A stretch of DNA of 64,000 nucleotides, taken from the NCBI GenBank assembly GCA_020080175.1, contig JAGHQL010000002.1, positions 248,001 through 312,000 on the forward strand, given 5' to 3'. This DNA comes from Glutinoglossum americanum (Eukaryota; Ascomycota; Geoglossomycetes; Geoglossales; Geoglossaceae). The notes beneath the pieces were generated by a model. It made no database searches. It was not told the DNA's origin and worked only from the letters and a program-made list of their open reading frames with translations. Positions 34,301 through 45,308 of this stretch are shown here, piece by piece; within the stretch, counting starts at the first letter, position 1, and each line of letters begins with the position of its first letter. The position numbers and the translations under genes are program-made.

Positions 34301-36199
34301 AAAGCCCTCTGTGTAGATAATGTAGAGGGCCTCCCTGAAGAGCCAGCGCCCCGTACCAACGAAGACATCAAACTTGCATCGAATTATCTTCGGGGCACCA
34401 TCAAAGAGGGTCTTGAGGATCAGAGTACCGGCGCCATCTCAGCAGATGATCAGCAGCTCACGAAATTCCATGGTACTTACATGCAAGACGACCGCGATCT
34501 AAGAGACGAACGGAAAGCCCAGGGTTTGGAACCCAAATACATCTTCATGATACGATGTCGATTGCCTGGCGGGGTTGCCACACCATCACAGTGGCTGCAG
34601 ATGGACGACATCAGTAACGAACACGGAAACGAGACAATGAAATTGACTACTAGGCAAACCTTCCAGGTAGAGTCTCCGATCATGATATCTTTTCCCGATA
34701 AGCTAACTTGATTCAGTTCCACGGTATAATCAAGGGCAAGCTGCGGCCGGCGATGCGCGCGATCAACAAGGCTTTGATGACTACCATAGCTGCTTGCGGC
34801 GATGTGAACCGTAACGTCATGTGTAGCAGCTTGCCTGAGAAGTCACGGTATCACCGTGATGTCTATGCAATTTCACAGCGAATCAGTGATCATTTGTTAC
34901 CTTCGACAACCGCCTACCATGAAATTTGGATCAAAGACGAAGATGAAAAAAGGACTCAAGTCGCTGGCGACGCAGTTCAGGACTACGAACCGTTATATGG
35001 GCAAACTTACTTGCCAAGGAAATTCAAAATCACCATTGCGATTCCACCGCATAACGACACCGATGTATATGCCCACGACATCGGTCTTATTGCCATCAAG
35101 GGTAGCGATGGGCAGCTAGAGGGCTTTAACGTTCTCGCTGGCGGCGGAATGGGCGTCACACATAACAACAAGAAGACGTATCCACGAACCGGCAGCATGC
35201 TTGGATACTTCGCAGCGGACAAAGTACACCTAGCCTGTGAAAAGGTCATGCTTGTGCAGAGAGATTACGGCGATCGGAAAAACCGAAAGCATGCGAGACT
35301 AAAATACACTATGGACGATATGGGCGTTGATATCTTCAAAAGCAAAGTCGAGGCACTATTGGGGGAGAAATTTGCGGAACCCAAACCGTTTCATTTCGAG
35401 AGCAACATTGACACATTCGGCTGGCAGAAGGATGAATATGGGCTAAATCACTTTACCTTTTTCATCGAGAATGGCCGCATCGAAGACACGCCTACATTCC
35501 CCATGAAAACTGGTCTCCGCGAGATCGCAAAGGTACATAAGGGCGAATTCCGGCTAACTGGAAACCAGCATCTCATACTGAATAACGTCTCCGATGCGGA
35601 CCTACCGAACATGAAAGACCTTCTTGCCAAATACAAGCTCGACAATGTCCAATTCTCCGGCCTCCGACTCTCATCCTCTGCTTGCGTCGCATTCCCCACC
35701 TGTGGCCTCGCCATGGCTGAGAGCGAACGCTACCTCCCCGAACTCATAACCAAGCTTGAAGGCGTACTTGAGGAGAGTGGCCTACGTCATGACTCTATAG
35801 TCATGCGCATGACGGGCTGCCCGAATGGCTGCGCACGGCCTTGGCTCGCAGAAGTGGCTTTCGTCGGCAAGGCATACGGCGCCTATAACATGTACCTGGG
35901 TGGCGGATACCACGGCCAGAGGCTGAATAAGCTGTACCGGAGCTCAATCAAGGAAGAAGAGATCCTGGAGATCATGAAACCGTTGCTGAAACGGTACGCG
36001 ATTGAGAGGGGGGAAGCGGAGAGGTTTGGTGATTTCTGTATTCGTATCGGCATGATTAAACCGACGACTGAGGGGAAGACGTTTCATGATGATGTGAGTT
36101 TCCCTTGTTCTTCTTCCCCCTTGGTGGCTTCCAGTTACCTATAGACTCGTCCTAACTGTTCCCCGATAGGTCGCTGAAGAAGAGTCTGACGAGGAGTGA
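31315..36199 (+). CDS. met5: sulfite reductase [NADPH] beta subunit (hemoprotein)
   Basis: Reduces sulfite to sulfide in sulfate assimilation, with the MET10-type flavoprotein alpha subunit. Exons 31315-31351, 31417-31565, 31643-34666, 34717-36093 and 36170-36199 give 1538 aa. The 37-nt first exon ([13 protein letters not shown]) joins [15 protein letters not shown]. Order: transketolase/PFOR-like N-terminal region; flavodoxin domain ([40 protein letters not shown]); then nitrite/sulfite reductase ferredoxin-like halves and the 4Fe-4S/siroheme site, with cysteines in [11 protein letters not shown] preceded by CVA (CxxxxxC) and [11 protein letters not shown] (CxxxC). These four cysteines carry the cluster and siroheme. 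The tail is acidic (VAEEESDEE). The protein should be cytosolic. It shares its upstream region with the divergent GPI protein gene. Confidence 0.95.
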
Positions 36200-36969
36200 T
36201 ATATCTCTTCCACATACACATCCCTATCTTTTTTTTTCCTTCCTCTCTTTCATGTCCCCCCCGTACACTATCACCACAATCGTTCAATAGTCGCAGTCCT
36301 AGCGCTTCAGCTCTGCTCCCCCAATCCCTCAGGTACATATAGATAGACGGACATACATACACGCGCATACTTCCGCAGTCCCCTCACCACTGTCCTTTTC
36401 CTAACGAATAAAGTGAAAACTATGCGTCTCTTTTTCTTTCTTTCTTTCTTGTCATTCTTTTCTGCGGACCCGAGAAGGGGTTAGTATGTAAAAAAGGGCT
36501 TATGCCACTGGACAAAAAAGCAAAATGAAAAGACGTTTTTAGAAGAGGGAAGATTTTAGTTCCCTGTCCCCCTTCGTATCTACGCACGTAGCTTGAACTC
36601 TCAAGAATCTGTGAAAAGAAAGAAGGAAACTCCTAGAGTCATTCTATTTAGATAGCTAAACGGCTGTCGCTTCTCTGGTTTGGATCTGTGAAAATCCCTT
36701 CGCCTGTCTATCTACATATGCTCGCTAGGTTGTGCTCGTGGTAAGTAAGTGCATAAAAGAACCCCGCCAGGTAGAGCTGGTGCCAGCTTTCAAAGTATCT
36801 ACGATGGGAAAACAAGAGAAAATCTCCCAGGTGGAGGGAGAAGGCTTATTTCTCCCCCATGCTCCAGAAAAAGCGAACGGGAGAAATGAGAAGCAAATAG
36901 GACGCCAGCCTGAAATGCAAAAAGCAAAATGCAAGCCTGTAGATCGCCTTAAGAGAAGGAAATCCCATG
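36200..36969. other. convergent 3' spacer met5 / leu5
   Basis: Contains 3' UTRs of both genes. It has pyrimidine-rich low-complexity sequence (CTTT repeats near 36430-36450) and no supported gene. Confidence 0.5.
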
Positions 36970-38480
36970 TCAGATGTCCAACCAAACCTTCGCCCTCTCA
37001 TACACAAAAAAGCTCGTCGCCGTCATAGGTATGATCTTAAAGTACCCAATCCCCAACCCAACCCAGAATCCCCTGATCCCTCTCTCCGCCCAAATCCTGC
37101 CCGCCGTCTCCGCCATGCTCAGTCTATGTCCATCCCCAACCGCGCCACCGACCTGCATCCGACGTCTAATGATCTCGAGCGGGTACGACGCCGTCTGGCT
37201 GACCATCCCAGCGAAGCCGCCGCTGAGCAGCTGCGCCCAGACGTTAAGTTGCGGACGGTAGGTGTCCGGCGAGGACGGGAGGGTGGTGTATTTAGCGATG
37301 CGTGGATTGCGGAGCCAGTCGCCGGCGGTGTCATGCGTAAGGAATGACATTCCAGCGTACGGCAGCATCCCGCAGAGGGTGGAGGAGAAGCCGCGGTAGA
37401 AGTTGGCAAGGCCGGCTCGCGGGGTGATGGCGCGGATAGCGTGGGTGGCGGTTGAGGAGATGGTGGCTACGGTGGGTGAAAGGGAGGATGCGGAGACCGA
37501 TGGTGGGGCGGCAGGAAGTGGAGGATGCTCGTGGTAGATTTTCCGGCAGATGGAAGTCAGTGAGGAGTTGGCGTGGGATTTCGTTTCGAAGGCGAGGCGT
37601 ACGCGTATCACTTCTAGTGGATAGGTGAAGAACACTGAAGTGATGCCTATCGCGAACATTAAATATTAGCAATTGAACCTTCCCACTACTATCGGGTAGG
37701 AGGTAGGATGTATACATACCAGCCAAACTTCCACTAGCCAGCCGTCTCAGTGGGGTCTCGTGGCTTTTGGTTGGAATAAGCACTGCTCTGAACTGTTCAT
37801 AGGCTAAGAACTTTATAGCCGCATAAGGGAAAATCCGCAGCAGAGTCGCAGAATGACCACGGAAGAGACCCCTAGCCCCGTCTTGGTGATAGATGATGTT
37901 CATGGCACGTACGACGCCAAAGGGATGGCTCGCATAGCTATGGAATTGCGGATTCGAGGTTTGGAAGAGAATCTTGACGCGGTCGAGAGGGCCGACGAGG
38001 GTTTTGGCCTGGTAGAGGCGACCTGGGTCAGTATCCCTCCCCGAGATTTGTCAAATATAAAGAGTTCTCGAAAGAGTTGTAGAAGACAACCACGCAATAG
38101 CATCCACACGTCCATCCTGTCTCGCAGCGACACAAGCCAGACTAAAATAGAAGTAGAGAACTAAAACCTACCGCACACCCTGCCAATCCTCCAGCCAATC
38201 CACTTCTCACCATATAGTCAAGGCTCCTCTTATTGTCTCTCCTCGCCTTCGCCTCACCCGTTACCACAATTCCAACATCATCCTTGCGCTCCTTCAGTTC
38301 TATCGTATCATCATCAACAGGGCAGATCGGATTTGTTTTGCCGAGTTCTTCATGAATGGTTCCCTGCCGTGGCGTGGCTACCATCACTTTTTCCGACGTG
38401 GGATTTTGAGGTGGGTGATGGTGCGGCAGGATGGAGGCTATGGGTATAGGGGCGACATGACATAAGAGTGCCGGTATCAT
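36970..38480 (-). CDS. leu5: mitochondrial carrier, Leu5-type (coenzyme A transport)
   Basis: Three exons (38480-38172, 38008-37720, 37646-36970), 424 aa. Three mitochondrial-carrier repeats show their signature helices: PLDRVKI, PLEVIRVR and PLEIIRRR (PxD/ExxK/R). Each is followed by a matrix loop and a FxRG-like motif (GLFRGHSATLLRIFPYAAIK, FYRGFSSTLCGMLPYAGMSF). The overall pattern (AKTLVGPLDRVKILFQTSN, late GYFKIIPMTATSFF) fits the Leu5/SLC25A42 group, needed for CoA accumulation in the matrix. The N-terminus is long and polar. The first ATG (38480) gives ~100 residues before the carrier core; an internal ATG at 38384 is an alternative start. The gene diverges from chm7. Confidence 0.9.
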
Positions 38481-39000
38481 TCCCTCCAGCTGGCTTCGAT
38501 GGGTTCGGCAGCAGCGCGCTTCGATGGAGGAGGCTTTACGATAGAGAAAAATGTCTCTATTGCGATTTGGCTATCATGGTGTACAACACTCCGTATATGA
38601 CGTTTTCACATCCTGGGAGGTTTTTTTTTTTTTCGGTAGCTGTTATCTCACAAGCAAGGAAAAGATCCCCGCGCCTACTGCCGGCTTTTCAACTGCCAGC
38701 TCGGTTAATACATTGAAGGGCCGTATCGCTATGACGATATCCCAAGGGATGAGGGATGCCCTCGCTGCCGCGGATGTTCATTTCTCATGGTGATTTCTAT
38801 TTCTTTTAATGTTTATCAATATATATAAATCGCAAATTGATATGGGAGAGTCAAATGATCTGCCGGAACATGCTTGAGCATCGCGGCCCAACGCCTGATC
38901 TCACGTGATAAGCACCCTTGCCACAGCAGCAGTTCCACCGAAGCACTAAAGTAAACAATACCCTACTTCATAATAATAATTTACCCTGCCTGCCCGATAT
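38481..39000. promoter_or_regulatory. divergent promoter region leu5 / chm7 with CACGTG
   Basis: A 520-bp spacer between divergent starts with a CACGTG box at 38902-38907, within TCACGTGATAAG, 94 bp before the chm7 ATG. Also a run of 14 T near 38620. Confidence 0.45.
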
Positions 39001-40707
39001 GAACGAGCTTTTGGGCTTCATATTGGACCATGAAGAGCAATTTAGGAGGTGTGTTTCCATGCTCACTGGTCGCCATTTTTTGTTTTATTTCTATATAGCC
39101 TAAGAACGTCAGAGAGCATATCTAATATCACCATGGGATAATGTTAGAGCAAGGCTGCCTTCTCTATACTCCGACTTTCGACATCAACGTGCAACGAATC
39201 CCGACGGGTATGTGACCAATATATCGGCATGGCGCACGGCGCTTGGTCATGCAGCACAAGAGGGTCTCATTCCCTCCCCGGGACCAAGAAACGACCTCCT
39301 CGTTCTGAGGTTTAGTGATGATTTGCGGCGAGCATTAGAGACCAAGGAGTGGGGCCAGCCCCTTGCTCTAGGCGCAGTAATTGTTAGTAGGACAGGCACT
39401 ACTATATCGGGCGAGAATGAGACGATCTAACCCTGCATGCGAATAGAATGAATCTGTCGCGAGGAAGGAGATGTTCCCTCTAAAAGACTTCCTAGTCTCT
39501 ACTGAAAGTATATACAACAAGGGTTGGATAACTACGCCATGGCAAGCTATATCATGGAGTTTACAGAAGCTTGGTATCGTAGGCGGAACTTCGCAGGTGG
39601 ATAGCCAGTCATTTGGGAGGTTCGTGGTATTGGCGAATGTCGAGGTATGTGTAGACACACGAATACCCTTATGTGGTGTCCGAAAGGACTAACCCTCATC
39701 TTAGGAGGCGGCAAATGCTATTAAAAGGAAGATGTCAGGTCGGATTAATCGGGTCGACAGGATATTCTCCAAGGATATGTTCGTGAAACAATTCGCCAAG
39801 GTTTTAAGTGACAAACATGAACTTTCGGACACAGACTTCACCGCCCTCCTCATTTTCCTATCTCGTGATAAAGGAGAAATCGCTTACGATGGCAAAGTAA
39901 GGATTCTATCAGTGTACATGTTGAGTCGATCGCTGAACATAATAGACCATCAAATTCAAGACACTCAACGAAGTCGCCACGTCAATCAAGACAGAAGACA
40001 CTACTATAGCATCCCTCAAATCCATCATTGCGGATCTGTCACATCAAGTATCGTCTCTCACTTCCCGCATTGATAGCCTATCTACTGCCGCTCGGAATGC
40101 CGTCACCCAAAAGAATCGGGTATCAGCCCTTGCTTCCCTCCGCTCAAAGAAGCTTGCAGAGACGACCCTCTCTCGGCGCTCTGAAATGCTAGCTCAGCTA
40201 GAGCAAGTATACTCAAAAATCGAGCAGGCGGCTGACCAGGTCGAAATCGTACGAATCATGAAGGCAAGCACGGTTGTACTGAAAGGATTACACGCAGAAG
40301 TAGGTGGCACCGAGCGGGTAGAAGATGTTGTGGAAGAGCTGAGAGAAGAGATGAGCAAAGTGGATGAGGTCGGGAAGGTTATTGCTGAGGTTGGCGATCC
40401 AGGTTTGGGTGTGGATGAGGAAGAGGTAGACGATGAACTAGAAGCTATGGAACGGGAGGAGAAAGGGAAGGAAGATGAGGCTGCAGCTCAAGAGACGAAA
40501 CGGCGGCTTGCTGCTCTCGACAAAGCCAGAGCTGATATTGCGAGGATCGCGGCTGAGGAGGAGAGAAAGCGACAGGAGAATGTGGAAACGGAGAAGGGTG
40601 TTGAAGAGAGCATCGCCGCGCTAGAAGGGATGTCCCTCAAGGAAGTCCAGACACCGCCGAGCCCCGAAAAGGACAATACCGAACGCCCTATAGTCCCAGC
40701 AACCTAA
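39001..40707 (+). CDS. chm7: Snf7-family ESCRT-III protein, CHMP7/Chm7 type
   Basis: Five exons (39001-39050, 39148-39382, 39447-39644, 39705-39896, 39946-40707) give 478 aa. The first half (MNELLGFILDHEEQFR, RARLPSLYSDF, winged-helix-like WQAISWSLQKLGI) is the N-terminal region typical of CHMP7, twice the length of ordinary ESCRT-III proteins. The second half is an Snf7 core rich in coiled coil (NAVTQKNRVSALASLRSKKL, LAQLEQVYSKIEQAADQVEI) with an acidic, helical tail. CHMP7/Chm7 recruits ESCRT-III to the nuclear envelope for sealing and pore quality control (family knowledge). All introns are short (49-97 nt). The start is set by the only ATG that joins the conserved FR-ARLPS junction. Confidence 0.88.
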
Positions 40708-41142
40708 ACCGGCTAGATACGTTCTTATAGTTTAGGGAAACGTCTTCCCAAGGGGAAATACGAAGCCCCTAGGCGCTTTCGCCAGCACAGCCGGATTCGC
40801 AGCGCGGAGGAGGGAGCTAATCCCGAAACCCTCCATGTACCAGAGATATTAGATCTACGAATAGAAGCCATTTGGATGGCGAAGTTAAATTGGCTGGTTC
40901 ATAGACAGCTATTCAATATTTCCCAGCAGCGCTATATATCTAGGATGTGTAATCTAATCTCACCCCATCCAAGCTATTAAGCATCGCTCGCGATGGGTAT
41001 CCATACGCTACCGCGAAGCTCCTAGAAAGTTCCAAATCGCTTCCGGGGGGTCCCGCGAGCTGAAACCCCGCCTAGTTGCTGGGGCGCGTGGAGCTGGGTG
41101 CCTGAATATGATTGTTCTCGTTGCGGTTGATAGAACCGTCAT
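40708..41142. other. convergent 3' spacer chm7 / rad18
   Basis: No gene supported. The stretch around 40950-41030 has faint 5S-rRNA-like wording but does not hold up (see rejected items). Confidence 0.45.
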
Positions 41143-42564
41143 TCAACTCCCTCCCTCTGAAGGCCGCCCACCCCCGGGATAAGCTTTGTATCCTATATCC
41201 TCATGGCGCATACAACCATATAGCATCTCACTGTTGCTCTCGGTTAGTGGAGTACCCGCCGGCGCAGCCCTTTGCGCATAGTCCTGCTTTCCGATCTCTT
41301 CCCGTAGATTGAAGTTCTGATCTATGGGATCTACAACTAGTGTCTGTTCTGCTCGGGTCTGGTCAATGGCACCGTTTTCGGCATCTTGCGTTGTGCCGAT
41401 CCTTTCAGCGTCCTTTTTGCTCCCTTGTGGAGGCTGGTTCGAAGACTTCTTTTTCCGTGCATTCGCAATCAGCCGCTGAAACTCGACGTCGTGACTTTTC
41501 GCCCACCCAGCCCCGTCAAAATCCTTCTTCATCACGTCGTTACCTGAGTTTGACAGCCCATTGAAACTTGCCTTAGAGCCCCCTTGACTTCTCTCCCAGG
41601 CATCCAAATCTTGCAGAAGCTCCTTCTTTAACTTTGGTCGCGCCGAGTCACAGTTTGCGTTCCAGAGATGAACCCATTCGGTATGGCGTTTTTCTAGCAG
41701 CGACCTTGGGCCCCCTGCAATGAGCCCTAGCTCAGATAGCTTTTTGCGGAGTGCATTCTCTTTAAGGATAGAGTAGTTGAGCTTCGGTAAGTGTTCAAGC
41801 GCTCTGCCTACATGCTGAGGGAGTCTAGTTTGAGGTGTCACGTCCGCTAAGACAGAGGATCTAGGGGCACGTCAATTTATATAGGGCTATAGCTGCTTCA
41901 AGCCTCACCTCGTTGTGGGTCTAGAAGGTGTTACGGACTCTCTTCGTTTTTGATCTTGTCCGCATCTGTCAAGGTGTAGAAAGACGCTTTCTTCTTTCAT
42001 CCGCTTACTACATATGGGACATGGAACGAGTCCATCATCTATAAAGAAAGTTCTTAGCAACCATAGTTCACCGTCTATAAGGAATCCACATGTGTCCATA
42101 CCTGATAGATAATAGTCATCGCCATCGCCATCAACAACCGACGGTATTCGTTTTAGGGCTCTCATCTTCCTTGCCTGACTAGGCCGCTCTGGTTCCTCCA
42201 TTTCCATCCTCGTATCGTCTAGTTTACGTTTTGCCAATCTCCCGCCTGCTTCTAAGTTGCATCGTTGGGCAAGTTTCATGACACCTGGTCTCGCGGCCTG
42301 AAAGGCGTCTACAAGCTCTTGCAGCGCCCAGTTTTTCCGCAGCTTAACCTCCTGTTCCTCTCCCCGGCAAGTGGGGCATTTCCCCTCAGTAGCCAAACAT
42401 CGTCGTATGCAGAGCGAACAGAAGGTGTGCGAACAGGATGTGATCATCGGGGTGGTGTAAAAATCCTTGCACACCTGGCACCGGAGAGCGGACTCTACAG
42501 TTGTAAGAGCAGGAAGTGAGGTATTTAGCCAGTCGGTGGAGTCGGAGACCCCAGAGGCATCCAT
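41143..42564 (-). CDS. rad18: RAD18 E3 ubiquitin ligase (post-replication repair)
   Basis: Works with Rad6 to mono-ubiquitinate PCNA at stalled forks. Exons 42564-42102, 42038-41909 and 41860-41143 give 436 aa. RING C3HC4 near the N-terminus (CQVCKDFYTTP, CSHTFCSLCIRRC, CPTC); UBZ4 finger CPICSKRMKEESVFLHLDRC; SAP domain (LKENALRKKLSELGL, then LLEKRHTEWVHLWNANCDS); a polar C-terminal region for Rad6/Rad5-type contacts. The start MDASGVSDSTDWL fits the family; an in-frame ATG at 42585 would add seven residues. Intron 1 (42039-42101) is 63 nt, divisible by three and free of stops, so retention would insert 21 residues before the UBZ. The gene diverges from pol32. Confidence 0.95.
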
Positions 42565-42725
42565 TTGGGGCGGAATCGCCTTCAATATTTTGGAACGCCA
42601 TGACTAAATTGGTCGAGGTTGAGCGGCGCGATTGATTATGTAATACGCGTTCCCCTCGCGGAGCGGAATGCGCGAAATCGCGTAACCCCAGAAATCGATC
42701 ATTCAACACAATACATGTACTCAAC
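42565..42725. promoter_or_regulatory. 161-bp bidirectional promoter rad18 / pol32 with MCB and SCB boxes
   Basis: The whole space between the two start codons is 161 bp. It holds ACGCGT (MCB, 42645-42650) and CGCGAAA (SCB-type, 42671-42677, inside ATGCGCGAAATCGCG). In yeasts these sites bind MBF/SBF and drive G1/S genes of DNA replication and repair. Binding here is inferred from the motifs. Confidence 0.6.
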
Positions 42726-44621
42726 ATGACTGCTAAATATAAAGAATACCTAGCTTCTGCCATTACCAATGACGGCTCTATTGTAGGTTCGATAGTCACC
42801 TATCTGTCTTGTGGGCTGTCTCTTATTCGTTGTCTGTAGATAACCTATCGGGCCCTTAGCAGAGCACTTAAGATTCATGTTAATGTGGCAAAAGAGTACG
42901 TTCGGAGGCCGTCATATGGGGATGAAGTATAGAGGTTGATTTTTCTCTGTTAGGTTACTGTATGAATTCCACCGCCAGCAATCGTCAAAAGACCCTGCAT
43001 CTATTCACGCGACATATCTATTGACCGGTATTCGGCGGGCCTCTAACACGGATGCCGCCGCCCATGGAGAGGATACTAGAATGGCACAGGATGACTACAC
43101 CCAGAGCAGTCCGTTCATTAGTAGTTCAATACCAACCCATGAGGCTACGGACGACAATATATTTATCAAGAGCGTAATGTTAGTTCACGAGAACGAATTA
43201 GAAAGTGCGTAGCACGATCCTTGAAGGCGAATTTTTGCTTGCGACTCCGTTATAACTAACGCTAATTTTGTTCGTAGGTGCAAAGAGCCTTTATGTGGGA
43301 GCAGTCTCTATCCACATATACAGCCTTGAACCGAGTAGTATTAAAGTAAGCTGATTCCGCATGGCATGCTATCGTGTGGTACTAAAAAACATAGAACCTC
43401 CAAATCCTGGAAGACTCAAATCGGGGGATTTTGGCTAAATACGCAAATGAGGATCCCCTAGAAATGGGACCAACTTATGGCACAATTAAGAATCCAAATG
43501 CCAAGGTAAGTACCTGAGCTCTCCTTTCCCACAACGGATGCCCATTGACGCGAAAACAACCAAGCGGCGATCAAAACGGCCATTTATCCCTACTCCATTG
43601 CCAGGGGCAGCACCTAGTGCAAGGGGAAGAGACAGTGCCGTAGCCAACGAGAGCAAGCGATCAACTTCAGGAGACAATAAGATCGGTCCCATGAGAGATG
43701 CTCAAAATGAGCCTGCTCCGCTCAAGCCTGTCGCGGCAGAAAATGGATCAATACAGAGTAAGGGCAGTGCTAAGAAACCGGTATCTTTGAAAAAGGGCCA
43801 GTCCGATATCTTCAAATCATTTGCCAAAAGCAAACCTAAGCTTCATAAGGAGGACACCGAGAGCTCCGCTGCTGCTTCGTCTCTCTCCGCTCTAGAATCT
43901 GTAAGTGCTCGGATTCGGACCTCTTATTATCATCCACTAATATCGATACAAGACTCCCCAAAGTGAATTTGAAGATGGTACGTAAGTGAGAACCTCATGC
44001 AATAATGTTACTAATGACCAAAAAGAGCCTATGAAAGATGCGTCCGAGGATGAAGATGACGATTTTATTGCGACTACTACGAAAACGAGCTCCCACAAAC
44101 CCGGGAGAAAGTCGATCGCCGAACGCCAGGCAGGGCTTAGGAGAATGATGGAAGACGACGGTATGTGATTTTCTCCACAACGGAATGTACCAACTGGGAC
44201 CTAATTGTGCAAAGATGAACTCATGGAGGATTCTCACGATGTCAAGCCGGAGGACCTTCAGGAGATCAAAGAAGTCAGCCCAACTGCACCTCAGGAGCCC
44301 GAAGCAACGGGAACTCCCCTTGCACCCTCCGGCGGCGGTAGAAGAAGAGGGAGGCGTAAAGTGATGAAAAAAAAGACTATTAAAGATGAGGAGGGATACA
44401 TTGGTAAGCGATTTCAACATGCTTGACCCGACACATACTGATTGCATAATGAAGTGACGAGGGAAGAACCTGTATGGGAGTCATTTTCTGAGGCAGAACC
44501 TGAGCCCCCAAAACCCAAGACGCCTACATCAACTGCTTCTTCAACGGGTCCGAACAAGTCCAGAAAGAGCGCTGGCAAACCAGGCCAGGGGAATATCATG
44601 TCATTCTTTGGCAAGAAATAG
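42726..44621 (+). CDS. pol32: DNA polymerase delta subunit 3 (Pol32/Cdc27)
   Basis: Ten exons (42726-42782, 42840-42895, 42954-43204, 43278-43345, 43395-43505, 43565-43900, 43953-43977, 44026-44160, 44215-44403, 44455-44621) give 464 aa. The N-terminal winged-helix part (ITYRALSRALKIHVNVAKEL, LLYEFHRQQ, HATYLLTG, SLYVGAVSIHIYSL) binds the Pol31 subunit in the family. The middle and C-terminal parts are charged and disordered. The last residues QGNIMSFFGKK form a PCNA-interacting PIP box (QxxIxxFF). Pol32 serves both Pol delta and Pol zeta, the polymerase used in translesion synthesis after RAD18 marks PCNA. Exon 7 is only 25 nt. Several introns show CTAAT branch sites. Confidence 0.93.
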
Positions 44622-45308
44622 CAGAGCGGTTAACCACTATACAAAGTCAAGGGGACCGCCGAATTTGCTAGAAAATGCGGCCCCTCCTAGGCATGTACGA
44701 TTGTGCGCGAACATGTCCCAACGCACCCCGGTAGATAGTGTCAAACAGAACACCCAAAAGGGAATATAATTGCCATAACATGACTGCGAATTAGATCTCA
44801 TATCAAATAAGAATGAACCAAGTATTCCATCCTTAGTAGGTGCAAGTAACCCCGGCGAGACCACATTCGAAAAAAAATTATGCAATAGCCACGCCAAAGA
44901 TCTAAAAGTGAAAGTAATTAATAAGGGGAGTAAATAAAGCAGTAGCTCCACTGGGAGAATATAGGGATCTGAAATCCCAAAATACTAACCAGCTAACCAA
45001 CCGAAGAAAAGGGTTCTATATGAGTACACTCCGGACCTTTCCTCGATGGAGGAGTTAGGTTTTTGTTAGTTCTTTTTCCTCTTTTTAGGTTTGGGGCAGA
45101 TTGGCCATAGCGCGGATGAAGGCGGGGGGGGCTTAGGTAACGGTTTTGGTGCCTGCCTTCGTACCTGCATGACACCTTTGATCACCAACGCCTTTGTGTA
45201 TTGTCGTCCTCCTTCCATCAAACTATCCCAGGTACCCCTCAACCACCTGCACTCATGCGCATAAAGAGATACGCTAATCTTCTTGTGGGTAAAAATAAGT
45301 CGCCCACC
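44622..45308. other. intergenic pol32 / GH125
   Basis: No gene supported. The right part must include the GH125 promoter; 45120-45140 has a run of G followed by purine-rich sequence. Confidence 0.45.

Noticed and set aside
36970-37347. Plus-strand open frames opposite leu5 exon 3
   Set aside because: Antisense of a well-recognised carrier exon, Pro/Arg-rich without domain features.
40940-41040. Possible 5S rRNA relic (CCCCATCCAAGC ... TTAAGC)
   Set aside because: Similarity is limited to a few short words; no internal control region or paired helices could be traced.
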